DNA of 64,000 bases, taken from Strongylocentrotus purpuratus. Lineage: Eukaryota; Echinodermata; Echinoidea; Camarodonta; Strongylocentrotidae. The position numbers were made by a program, and so were the translations under genes. The notes beneath the pieces are model-generated. The model was not told the DNA's origin. It saw only the letters and a program-made list of their open reading frames with translations, and did not search any database. Location: NCBI RefSeq assembly GCF_000002235.5, contig NW_022145553.1, forward strand, positions 372,001 through 436,000, given 5' to 3'. Positions 1 through 13,600 of the stretch are shown here, in pieces. Position 1 is the stretch's first letter; each line of letters begins with the position of its first letter.

Positions 1-3000
1 CATAGTGACAGTGTAGCAATACCATTTGTGAATGGGACCAACTGCGTGGTGGATATATGGAACACTCTGTGGCAAAATAGACCCCACTGAATGAGTACCA
101 CAGTGTAGCAATAACATGTGTTAATAGGACCAACTGCGTGGTGGATATATGGACCACTCCGTGGCAAAATGGACCCCACTGAAATGAGTACCACAGTGTA
201 GCAAAACATGTGTGAATGGGACCAACTACGTGGTGGATATATTATGGACCACTCCGTGGCAAAATGGACCCCATTGAACTGAATACCACACACTATGAAC
301 ATGACTGACAAAGAAAGCGGACAAAATAAACAGTTCCTCAGGTAGAGGTGAATATGCATGTGGCACCTGTTCTTCACATTTTTACATAATAGCAGTGAAG
401 GGATGTTCCTTTGTCTACCTGAGGAACTGTATATTTTGTCCGCTTTCTTTGTCAGTCATGTTCATAGTGACAGTGTAGCAATAACATGTGTGAATGGGAC
501 CAACTGCGTGGTGGATATATGGACCACTCCGTGGCAAAATGGACCCCACTGAAATGAGTACCACGGTGTAGCAATAACATATGTGGGCCCAACTGCGTGG
601 TGGATATATGGACCACTCCGTGGCAAAATGGACCCCACTGAAATGAGTACCACAGTGTAGCAATAAGCCAAAAACATATGAGGGCCCAACTGAGTGGTGA
701 AGTATGGACCACGACGTGGCAAAATGGACCCCACTGAAATGAATACCACACACTATGAACATGACTGACAAAAAAAAGCGGACAAAATATACAGTTCCTC
801 AGGTAGACAAAGGAACATCCCTTCACTGCTATTATGTAAAAAGGTAAATATTTATGTGGCACCTGTTCTACACATTTTTACATAATAGCAGTGAAGGGAT
901 GTTCCTTTGTGTACCTGAGGAACTGTATATTTTGTCCGCTTTCTTTGTCAGTCATGTTCATAGTGACAGTGTAGCAATAACATATGTGAATGGGACCAAC
1001 TGCGTGGTGGATATATGGACCACTCCGTGGCAAAATGGACCCCACTGAAATGAGTACCACAGTATAGCAATAACATATGTGAATGGGTCCAACTACGTGG
1101 TGGATATATGCATCACTCCGTGGCAAAATGGACCCCACTGAAATGAGTACCACAGTGTAGCCATAACATGTGTGAATGGGACCAACTGCGTGGTGGATAT
1201 ATGGACCACTCCGTGGCAAAATGGACCCCACTGAAATGAGTACCACAGTGTAGCAATAACATGTGTGAATGGGACCAACTGCGTGGTGGATATTATGGAC
1301 CACTCCGTGGCAAAATGGACCCCACTGAAATGACTACCACACACTATGAACATGACTGACAAAAAAAGCGGACAAAATATACAGTTCCTCAGGGAATCAA
1401 AGGAACATCCCTTCACTGCTATTATGTAAAAAGGTGAATATGCATGTGGCTCCTGTTCTACACATTTTTACATAATAGCAGTGAAGGGATGTTCCTTTGT
1501 CTACCTGAGGAACTGTATATTTTGACCGCTTTCTTTGTTAGTCATGATCATAGTGACAGTGTAGCAATAACATGTGTGAATGGGACCAACTGCGTGGTGG
1601 ATATATGGACCACTCCGTGGCAAAATGGACCCCACTGAAATGAGTACCACAGTGTAGCAATAACATGTGTGAATGGAACCAACTGCGTGGTGGATATACG
1701 GACCACTCCGTGGCAAAAAGGACCCCACTGAAATGAGGAGCACAGTGTAGCAATAACATGTGTGAATGGGACCAACTGCGTGGTGGATATATGGACCACT
1801 CCGTGGCAAAATGGACCCCACTGAAATGAGTACCACACACTATGAACATGACTGACAAAGAAAGCGGACAAAATATACAGTTCCTCAGGTACACAAAGCA
1901 ACATCCTTCCCTGCTATTATTTAAAAAGGTGAATATGCATGTGGCACCTGTTCTACACATTTTTACATAATAGCAGTGAAGGGATGTTCCTTTGTCTACC
2001 TGAGGAACTGTATATTTTGTCCGCTTTATTTGTTAGTCATGATCATAGTGACAGTGTAGCAATACCATTTGTGAATGGGACCAACTGCGTGGTGGATATA
2101 TGGAACACTCTGTGGCAAAATAGACCCCACTGAATGAGTACCACAGTGTAGCAATAACATGTGTTAATAGGACCAACTGCGTGGTGGATATATGGACCAC
2201 TCCGTGGCAAAATGGACCCCACTGAAATGAGTACCACAGTGTAGCAATAACATGTGTGAATGGGACCAACTACGTGGTGGATATATTATGGACCACTCCG
2301 TGGCAAAATGGACCCCATTGAACTGAATACCACACACTATGAACATGACTGACAAAGAAAGCGGACAAAATAAACAGTTCCTCAGGTAGAGGTGAATATG
2401 CATGTGGCACCTGTTCTTCACATTTTTACATAATAGCAGTGAAGGGATGTTCCTTTGTCTACCTGAGGAACTGTATATTTTGTCCGCTTTCTTTGTCAGT
2501 CATGTTCATAGTGACAGTGTAGCAATAACATGTGTGAATGGGACCAACTGCGTGGTGGATATATGGACCACTCCGTGGCAAAATGGACCCCACTGAATGA
2601 GTACCACGGTGTAGCAATAACATATGTGGGCCCAACTGCGTGGTGGATATATGGACCACTCCGTGGCAAAATGGACCCCACTGAAATGAGTACCACAGTG
2701 TAGCAATAAGCCAAAAACATATGAGGGCCCAACTGAGTGGTGAAGTATGGACCACGACGTGGCAAAATGGACCCCACTGAAATGAATACCACACACTATG
2801 AACATGACTGACAAAAAAAGCGGACAAAATATACAGTTCCTCAGGTAGACAAAGGAACATCCCTTCACTGCTATTATGTAAAAAGGTAAATATTTATGTG
2901 GCACCTGTTCTACACATTTTTACATAATAGCAGTGAAGGGATGTTCCTTTGTGTACCTGAGGAACTGTATATTTTGTCCGCTTTCTTTGTCAGTCATGTT

Positions 3001-4085
3001 CATAGTGACAGTGTAGCAATAACATATGTGAATGGGACCAACTGCGTGGTGGATATATGGACCACTCCGTGGCAAAATGGACCCCACTGAAATGAGTACC
3101 ACAGTATAGCAATAACATATGTGAATGGGTCCAACTACGTGGTGGATATATGCATCACTCCGTGGCAAAATGGACCCCACTGAAATGAGTACCACAGTGT
3201 AGCCATAACATGTGTGAATGGGACCAACTGCGTGGTGGATATATGGACCACTCCGTGGCAAAATGGACCCCACTGAAATGAGTACCACAGTGTAGCAATA
3301 ACATGTGTGAATGGGACCAACTGCGTGGTGGATATTATGGACCACTCCGTGGCAAAATGGACCCCACTGAAATGACTACCACACACTATGAACATGACTG
3401 ACAAAAAAAGCGGACAAAATATACAGTTCCTCAGGGAGACAAAGGAACATCCCTTCACTGCTATTATGTAAAAAGGTGAATATGCATGTGGCTCCTGTTC
3501 TACACATTTTTACATAATAGCAGTGAAGGGATGTTCCTTTGTCTACCTGAGGAACTGTATATTTTGACCGCTTTCTTTGTTAGTCATGATCATAGTGACA
3601 GTGTAGCAATAACATGTGTGAATGGGACCAACTGCGTGGTGGATATATGGACCACTCCGTGGCAAAATGGACCCCACTGAAATGAGTACCACAGTGTAGC
3701 AATAACATGTGTGAATGGAACCAACTGCGTGGTGGATATACGGACCACTCCGTGGCAAAAAGGACCCCACTGAAATGAGGAGCACAGTGTAGCAATAACA
3801 TGTGTGAATGGGACCAACTGCGTGGTGGATATATGGACCACTCCGTGGCAAAATGGACCCCACTGAAATGAATACCACACACTATGAACATGACTGACAA
3901 AGAAAGCGGACAAAATATACAGTTCCTCAGGTACACAAAGCAACATCCTTCCCTGCTATTATTTAAAAAGGTGAATATGCATGTGGCACCTGTTCTACAC
4001 ATTTTTACATAATAGCAGTGAAGGGATGTTCCTTTGTCTACCTGAGGAACTGTATATTTTGTCCGCTTTATTTGTTAGTCATGAT
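1..4085. repeat. Two tandem copies of a 2042-bp higher-order repeat (third, diverging copy follows)
   Basis: The sequence from position 1 restarts nearly identically at about 2043 and again at about 4085. Each unit has four palindromic junctions (near 358, 854, 1444, 1939; then 2402, 2896, 3486, 3981) with the same series of variant monomers between them. One such variant reads GGAACACTCTGTGGC with AATAGACCCC. The third copy follows this order to about 5200, then gains extra 93 bp monomers (one junction interval grows from 590 to 869 bp) and departs from the pattern. Differences between copies are scattered single-base changes, so the duplication is recent or the copies have been homogenised. 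Confidence 0.9.
752..964. repeat. Representative palindromic junction of the satellite
   Basis: The left arm starts ACTATGAACATGACTGAC and ends CTGCTATTATGTAAAAA. The right arm is its reverse complement, starting TTTTTACATAATAGCAG and ending GTCAGTCATGTTCATAGT. The arms are about 90 bp each and pair almost throughout. The ~32 bp linker between them contains TATGTGGCACCTGTTCT. About 53 equivalents are spread over 1-34476. Read outward instead of inward, the two arms are the terminal inverted repeats of neighbouring units whose interiors are the 93 bp monomers. Confidence 0.9.
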
Positions 4086-7000
4086 CATAGTGACAGTGTA
4101 GCAATACCATTTGTGAATGGGACCAACTGCGTGGTGGATATATGGAACACTCTGTGGCAAAATAGACCCCACTGAATGAGTACCACAGTGTAGCAATAAC
4201 ATGTGTTAATAGGACCAACTGCGTGGTGGATATATGGACCACTCCGTGGCAAAATGGACCCCACTGAAATGAGTACCACAGTGTAGCAATAACATGTGTG
4301 AATGGGACCAACTACGTGGTGGATATATTATGGACCACTCCGTGGCAAAATGGACCCCATTGAACTGAATACCACACACTATGAACATGACTGACAAAGA
4401 AAGCGGACAAAATAAACAGTTCCTCAGGTAGAGGTGAATATGCATGTGGCACCTGTTCTTCACATTTTTACATAATAGCAGTGAAGGGATGTTCCTTTGT
4501 CTACCTGAGGAACTGTATATTTTGTCCGCTTTCTTTGTCAGTCATGTTCATAGTGACAGTGTAGCAATAACATGTGTGAATGGGACCAACTGCGTGGTGG
4601 ATATATGGACCACTCCGTGGCAAAATGGACCCCACTGAATGAGTACCACGGTGTAGCAATAACATATGTGGGCCCAACTGCGTGGTGGATATATGGACCA
4701 CTCCGTGGCAAAATGGACCCCACTGAAATGAGTACCACAGTGTAGCAATAAGCCAAAAACATATGAGGGCCCAACTGAGTGGTGAAGTATGGACCACGAC
4801 GTGGCAAAATGGACCCCACTGAAATGAATACCACACAGTATGAACATGACTGACAAAAAAAGCGGACAAAATATACAGTTCCTCAGGTAGACAAAGGAAC
4901 ATCCCTTCACTGCTATTATGTAAAAAGGTAAATATTTATGTGGCACCTGTTCTACACATTTTTACATAATAGCAGTGAAGGGATGTTCCTTTGTGTACCT
5001 GAGGAACTGTATATTTTGTCCGCTTTCTTTGTCAGTCATGTTCATAGTGACAGTGTAGCAATAACATATGTGAATGGGACCAACTGCGTGGTGGATATAT
5101 GGACCACTCCGTGGCAAAATGGGCCCCACTGAAATGAGTACCACAGTATAACAATAACATATGTGAATGGGTCCAACTACGTGGTGGATATACGGACCAC
5201 TCCGTGGCAAAATGGACCCCACTGAAATGAGTACCACAAGGAAGCAATAACATGTGTGAATGGGACCAACTGCATGGTGGATATATGGACCACTCCGTGG
5301 CAAAATGGACCCCACTGAAATGAGTACCACAGTGTAGCAATAACATGTGTGAATGGGACCAACTGCGTGGTGGATATATGGACCACTCCGTGGCAAAATG
5401 GACAACACTGAAATGAGTACCACAGTGTAGCAATAACATGTGTGAATGGGACCAACTGCGTGGTGGATATATGGACCACTTCGTGGCAAAATGGACCCCA
5501 CTGAAATGAGTACCACAGTGTAGCCATAACATGTGTGAATGGGACCAACTGCGTGGTGGATATATGGACCACTCCGTGGCAAAATGGACCCCACTGAAAT
5601 GAGTACCACAGTGAAGCAATAACATGTGTGAATGAGACCAACTGCGTGGTGGATATTATGGACCACTCCGTGGCAAAATTGACCCCACTGAAATGACTAC
5701 CACACACTATGAACATGACTGACAAAAAAAGCGGACAAAATATACAGTTCCTCAGGGAGACAAAGGAACATCCCTTCACTGCTATTATGTAAAAAGGTGA
5801 ATATGCATGTGGGACCTGTTCTACACATTTTTACATAATAGCAGTGAAGGGATGTTCCTTTGTCTACCTGAGGAACTGTATATTTTGACCGCTTTCTTTG
5901 TTAGTCATGATCATAGTGACAGTGTAGCAATAACATGTGTGAATGGGACCAACAGCGTGGTGGATATATGGACCACTCCGTGGCAAAATGGACCCCACCG
6001 AAATGAGTACCACAGTGTAGCAATAACATGTGTGAATGGAACCAACTGCGTGGTGGATATACGGACCACTCCGTGGCAAAATGGACCCCACTGAAATGAG
6101 GAGCACAGTGTAGCAATAACATGTGTGAATGGGACCAACTGCGTGGTGGATATATGGACCACTCCGTGGCAAAATGGACCCCACTGAAATAAGTACCACA
6201 CACTATGAACATGACTGACAAAGAAAGCGGACAAAATATACAGTTCCTCAGGTACACAAAGCAACATCCTTCCCTGCTATTATTTAAAAAAGTGAATATG
6301 CATGTGGCACCTGTTCTTCACATTTTTACATAATAGCAGTGAAGGGATGTTCCTTTGTCTACCTGAGGAACTGTATATTTTGTCCGCTTTCTTTGTCAGT
6401 CATGTTCATAGTGACAGAGTAGCAATAACATGTGTGAATGGGACCAACTGCGTGGTGGATATATGGACCACTCCGTGGCAAAATGGACCCCACTGAATAA
6501 GTACCACGGTGTAGCAATAACATATGTGGGCCAAACTGCGTGGTGGATATATGGACCACTCCGTGGCAAAATGGACCCCACTGAAATGAGTACCACACAC
6601 TATGAACATGACTGACAAAGAAAGCGGACAAAATATACAGTTCCTCAGGTACACAAAGCAACATCCTTCCCTGCTATTATTTAAAAAGGTGAATATGCAT
6701 GTGGCACCTGTTCTACACATTTTTACATAATAGCAGTGAAGGGATGTTCCTTTGTCTACCTGAGGAACTGTATATTTTGTCCGCGTTATTTGTTAGTCAT
6801 GATCATAGTGACAGTGTAGCAATACCATTTGTGAATGGGACCAACTGCGTGGTGGATATATGGACCACTCCGTGGCAAAATAGACCCCACTGAATGAGTA
6901 CCACAGTGTAGCAATAACATGTGTTAATAGGACCAACTGCGTGGTGGATATATGGACCACTCCGTGGCAAAATGGACCCCACTGAAATGAGTACCACTGT

Positions 7001-7656
7001 GTAGCAATAACATGTGTGAATGGGACCAACTACGTGGTGGATATATTATGGACCACTCCGTGGCAAAATGGACCCCATTGAACTGAATACCACACACTAT
7101 GAACATGACTGACAAAGAAAGCGGACAAAATAAACAGTTCCTCAGGTAGAGGTGAATATGCATGTGGCACCTGTTCTTCACATTTTTACATAATAGCAGT
7201 GAAGGGATGTTCCTTTGTCTACCTGAGGAACTGTATATTTTGTCCGCTTTCTTTGTCAGTCATGTTCATAGTGACAGTGTAGCAATAACATGTGTGAATG
7301 GGACCAACTGCGTGGTGGATATATGGACCACTCCGTGGCAAAATGGACCCCACTGAATGAGTACCACGGTGTAGCAATAACATATGTGGGCCCAACTGCG
7401 TGGTGGATATATGGACCACTCCGTGGCAAAATGGACCCCACTGAAATGAGTACCACAGTGTAGCAATAAGCCAATAACATATGAGGGCCCAACTGAGTGG
7501 TGGATATATGGACCACGACGTGGCAAAATGGACCCCACTGAAATGAATACCACACACTATGAACATGACTGACAAAAAAAGCGGACAAAATAAACAGTTC
7601 CTCAGGTAGACAAAGGAACATCCCTTCACTGCTATTATGTAAAAAGGTAAATATTT

Positions 7657-10600
7657 ATGTGGCACCTGTTCTACACATTTTTACATAATAGCAGTGAAGG
7701 GATGTTCCTTTGTGTACCTGAGGAACTGTATATTTTGAACGCTTTCTTTGTCAGTCATGTTCATAGTGACAGTGTAGCAATAACATATGTGAATGGGACC
7801 AACTGCGTGGTGGATATATGGACCACTCCGTGGCAAAATGGACCCCACTGAAATGAGTACCACAGTATAACAATAACATATGTGAATGGGTCCAACTACG
7901 TGGTGGATATATGGACCACTCCGTGGCAAAATGGACCCCACTGAAATGAGTACCACAGTGTAGCAATAACATGCGTGAAAGGGACCAACTGCGTGGTGGA
8001 TATACGGACCACTCCTTTGCAAAATGGACCCCACTGAAATGAGTACCACAAGGTAGCAATAACATGTGTGAATGGGACCAACTGCGTGGTGGATATATGG
8101 ACCACTCCGTGGCAAAATGGACCCCACTGAAATGAGTACCACAGTGTAGCAATAACATGTGTGAATGGGACCAACTGCGTGGTGGATATATGGACCACTC
8201 CGTGGCAAAATGGACAACACTGAAATGAGTACCACAGTGTAGCATTAACATGTGTGAATGGGACCAACTGCGTGGTGGATATATGGACCACTCCGTGGCA
8301 AAATGGACCCCACTGAAATGAGTACCACAGTGTAGCAATAACATGTGTGAATGGGACCAACTGCGTGGTGGATATATGGACCACTCCGTGGCAAAATGGA
8401 CCCCACTGAAATGACTACCACACACTATGAACATGACTGACAAAAAAAGCGGACAAAATATACAGTTCCTCAGGGAGAAAAAGGAACATCCCTTTACTGC
8501 TATTATGTAAAAAGGTGAATATGCATGTGGCACCTGTTCTACACATTTTTACATAATAGCAGTGAAGGGATGTTCCTTTTTCTACCTGAGGAACTGTATA
8601 TTTTGACCGCTTTCTTTGTTAGTCATGATCATAGTGACAGTGTAGCAATAACATGTGTGAATGGGACCAACTGCGTGGTGGATATATAGACCACTCCGTG
8701 GCAAAATGGACCCCCCTGAAATGAGTACCACAGTGTAGCAATAAGCCAATAACATATGAGGGCCCAACTGAGTGGTGGATATATGGACCACGACGTGGCA
8801 AAATGGACCCCACTGAAATGAATACCACACACTATGAACATGACTGACAAAAAAAGCGGACAAAATAAACAGTTCCTCAGGTAGACAAAGGAACATCCCT
8901 TCACTGCTATTATGTAAAAAGGTAAATATTTATGTGGCACCTGTTCTACACATTTTTACATAATAGCAGTGAAGGGATGTTCCTTTGTGTACCTGAGGAA
9001 CTGTATATTTTGTACGCTTTCTTTGTCAGTCATGTTCATAGTGACAGTGTAGCAATAACATATGTGAATGGGACCAACTGCGTGGTGGATATATGGACCA
9101 CTCCGTGGTAAAATGGACCCCACTGAAATGAGTACCACAGTATAACAATAACATATGTGAATGGGTCCAACTACGTGGTGGATATATGGACCACTCCGTG
9201 GCAAAATGGACCCCACTGAAATGAGTACCACAGTGTAGCAATAACATGCGTAAAAGGGACCAACTGCGTGGTGGATATACGGACCACTCCGTGGCAAAAT
9301 GGACCCCACTGAAATGAGTACCACAAGGTAGCAATAACATGTGTGAATGGGACCAACTGCGTGGTGGATATATGGACCACTCCGTGGCAAAATGGACCCC
9401 ACTGAAATGAGTACCACAGTGTAGCAATAACATGTGTGAATGGGACCAACTGCGTGGTGGATATATGGACCACTCCGTGGCAAAATGGACAACACTGAAA
9501 TGAGTACCACAGTGTAGCAATAACATGTGTGAATGGGACCAACTGCGTGGTGGATATATGGACCACTCCGTGGCAAAATGGACCCCACTGAAATGAGTAC
9601 CACAGTGTAGCAATAACATGTGTGAATGGGACCAACTGCGTGGTGGATATATGGACCACTCCGTGGCAAAATGGACCCCACTGAAATGAATACCACACAC
9701 TATGAACATGACTGACAAAAAAAGCGGACAAAATAAACAGTTCCTCAGGTAGACAAAGGAACATCCCTTCACTGCTATTATGTAAAAAGGTAAATATTTA
9801 TGTGGCACCTGTTCTACACATTTTTACATAATAGCAGTGAAGGGATGTTCCTTTGTGTACCTGAGGAACTGTATATTTTGAACGCTTTCTTTGTCAGTCA
9901 TGTTCATAGTGACAGTGTAGCAATAACATATGTGAATGGGACCAACTGCGTGGTGGATATATGGACCACTCCGTGGCAAAATGGACCCCACTGAAATGAG
10001 TACCACAGTATAACAATAACATATGTGAATGGGTCCAACTACGTGGTGGATATATGGACCACTCCGTGGCAAAATGGACCCCACTGAAATGAGTACCACA
10101 GTGTAGCAATAACATGCGTGAAAGGGACCAACTGCGTGGTGGATATATGGACCACTCCGTGGCAAAATGGACCCCACTGAAATGAGTACCACAGTGTAGC
10201 AATAACATGTGTGAATGGGACCAACTGAGTGGTGGATATATGGACCACGACGTGGCAAAATGGACCCCACTGAAATGAATACCACACACTATGAACATGA
10301 CTGACAAAAAAAGCTGACAAAATAAACAGTTCCTCAGGTAGACAAAGGAACATCCCTTCACTGCTATTATGTAAAAAGGTAAATATTTATGTGGCACCTG
10401 TTCTACACATTTTTACATAATAGCAGTGAAGGGATGTTCCTTTGTGTACCTGAGGAACTGTATATTTTGTACGCTTTCTTTGTCAGTCATGTTCATAGTG
10501 ACAGTGTAGCAATAACATATGTGAATGGGACCAACTGCGTGGTAGATATATGGACCACTCCGTGGTAAAATGGACCCCACTGAAATGAGTACCACAGTAT

Positions 10601-13600
10601 AACAATAACATATGTGAATGGGTCCAACTACGTGGTGGATATATGGACCACTCCGTGGCAAAATGGACCCCACTGAAATGAGTACCACAGTGTAGCAATA
10701 ACATGCGTAAAAGGGACCAACTGCGTGGTGGATATACGGACCACTCCGTGGCAAAATGGACCCCACTGAAATGAGTACCACAAGGTAGCAATAACATGTG
10801 TGAATGGGACCAACTGCGTGGTGGATATATGGACCACTCCGTGGCAAAATGGACCCCACTGAAATGAGTACCACAGTGTAGCAATAACATGTGTGAATGG
10901 GACCAACTGCGTGGTGGATATATGGACCACTCCGTGGCAAAATGGACAACACTGAAATGAGTACCACAGTGTAGCAATAACATGTGTGAATGGGACCAAC
11001 TGCGTGGTGGATATATGGACCACTCCGTGGCAAAATGGACCCCACTGAAATGAGTACCACAGTGTAGCAATAACATGTGTGAATGGGACCAACTGCGTGG
11101 TTGATATATGGACCACTCCGTGGCAAAATGGACCCCACTGAAATGAATACCACACACTATGAACATGACTGACAAAAAAAGCGGACAAAATAAACAGTTC
11201 CTCAGGTAGACAAAGGAACATCCCTTCACTGCTATTATGTAAAAAGGTAAATATTTATGTGGCACCTGTTCTACACATTTTTACATAATAGCAGTGAAGG
11301 GATGTTCCTTTGTGTACCTGAGGAACTGTATATTTTGAACGCTTTCTTTGTCAGTCATGTTCATAGTGACAGTGTAGCAATAACATATGTGAATGGGACC
11401 AACTGCGTGGTGGATATATGGACCACTCCGTGGCAAAATGGACCCCACTGAAATGAGTACCACAGTATAACAATAACATATGTAAATGGGTCCAACTACG
11501 TGGTGGATATATGGACCACTCCGTGGCAAAATGGACCCCACTGAAATGAGTACCACAGTGTAGCAATAACATGCGTGAAAGGGACCAACTGCGTGGTGGA
11601 TATACGGACCACTCCTTTGCAAAATGGACCCCACTGAAATGAGTACCACAAGGTAGCAATAACATGTGTGAATGGGACCAACTGCGTGGTAGATATATGG
11701 ACCACTCCGTGGCAAAATGGACCCCACTGAAATGAGTACCACAGTGTAGCAATAACATGTGTGAATGGGACCAACTGCGTGGTGGATATATGGACCACTC
11801 CGTGGCAAAATGGACAACACTGAAATGAGTACCACAGTGTAGCAATAACATGTGTGAATGGGACCAACTGCGTGGTGGATATATGGACCACTCCGTGGCA
11901 AAATGGACCCCACTGAAATGAGTACCACAGTGTAGCAATAACATGTGTGAATGGGACCAACTGCGTGGTGGATATATGGACCACTCCGTGGCAAAATGGA
12001 CCCCACTGAAATGACTACCACACACTATGAACATGACTGACAAAAAAAGTGGACAAAATATACAGTTCCTCAGGGAGAAAAAGGAACATCCCTTTACTGC
12101 TATTATGTAAAAAGGTGAATATGCATGTGGCACCTGTTCTACACATTTTTACATAATAGCAGTGAAGGGATGTTCCTTTTTCTACCTGAGGAACTGTATA
12201 TTTTGACCGCTTTCTTTGTTAGTCATGATCATAGTGACAGTGTAGCAATAACATGTGTGAATGGGACCAACTGCGTGGTGGATATATGGACCACTCCGTG
12301 GCAAAATGGACCCCCCTGAAATGAGTACCACAGTGTAGCAATAAGCCAATAACATATTAGGGCCCAACTGAGAGGTGGATATATGGACCACGACGTTGCA
12401 AAATGGACCCCACTGAAATGAATACCACACACTATGAACATGACTGACAAAAAAAGCGGACAAAATAAACAGTTCCTCAGGTAGACAAAGGAACATCCCT
12501 TCACTGCTATTATGTAAAAAGGTAAATATTTATGTGGCACCTGTTCTACACATTTTTACATAATAGCAGTGAAGGGATGTTCCTTTGTGTACCTGAGGAA
12601 CTGTATATTTTGTACGCTTTCTTTGTCAGTCATGTTCATAGTGACAGTGTAGCAATAACATATGTGAATGGGACCAACTGCGTGGTGGATATATGGACCA
12701 CTCCGTGGCAAAATGGACCCCACTGAAATGAGTACCACAGTATAACAATAACATATGTGAATGGGACCAACTGCGTGGTGGATATATGGACCACTCCGTG
12801 GCAAAATGGACCCCACTGAAATGAGTACCACAGTATAACAATAACATATGTGAATGGGTCCAACTACGTGGTGGATATATGGACCACTCCGTGGCAAAAT
12901 GGACCCCACTGAAATGAGTACCACAGTGTAGCAATAACATGCGTGAAAGGGCCCAACTGCGTGGTGGATATACGGACCACTCCTTTGCAAAATGGACCCC
13001 ACTGAAATGAGTACCACAAGGTAGCAATAACATGTGTGAATGGGACCAACTGCGTGGTAGATATATGGACCACTCCGTGGCAAAATGGACCCCACTGAAA
13101 TGAGTACCACAGTGTAGCAATAACATGTGTGAATGGGACCAACTGCGTGGTGGATATATGGACCACTCCGTGGCAAAATGGACAACACTGAAATGAGTAC
13201 CACAGTGTAGCAATAACATGTGTGAATGGGACCAACTGCGTGGTGGATATATGGACCACTCCGTGGCAAAATGGACCCCACTGAAATGAGTACCACAGTG
13301 TAGCAAAAACATGTGTGAATGGGACCAACTGCGTGGTGGATATATGGACCACTCCGTGGCAAAATGGACCCCACTGAAATGACTACCACACACTATGAAC
13401 ATGACTGACAAAAAAAGCGGACAAAATATACAGTTCCTCAGGGAGAAAAAGGAACATCCCTTTACTGCTATTATGTAAAAAGGTGAATATGCATGTGGCA
13501 CCTGTTCTACACATTTTTACATAATAGCAGTGAAGGGATGTTCCTTTTTCTACCTGAGGAACTGTATATTTTGACCGCTTTCTTTGTTAGTCATGATCAT

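Noticed and set aside
358-552. Recurrent 64-codon plus-strand frames starting at each junction
   Set aside because: They span the palindrome right arm and one monomer and recur only because the repeat recurs; no independent coding evidence.
12626-13501. Minus-strand reading frames of up to 291 codons throughout 1-34476 as a repeat-protein gene family
   Set aside because: They overlap in all three frames, start and stop in the palindromic junctions, and follow from a stop-free 93 bp period; no signal peptide, domain or splice structure is seen.
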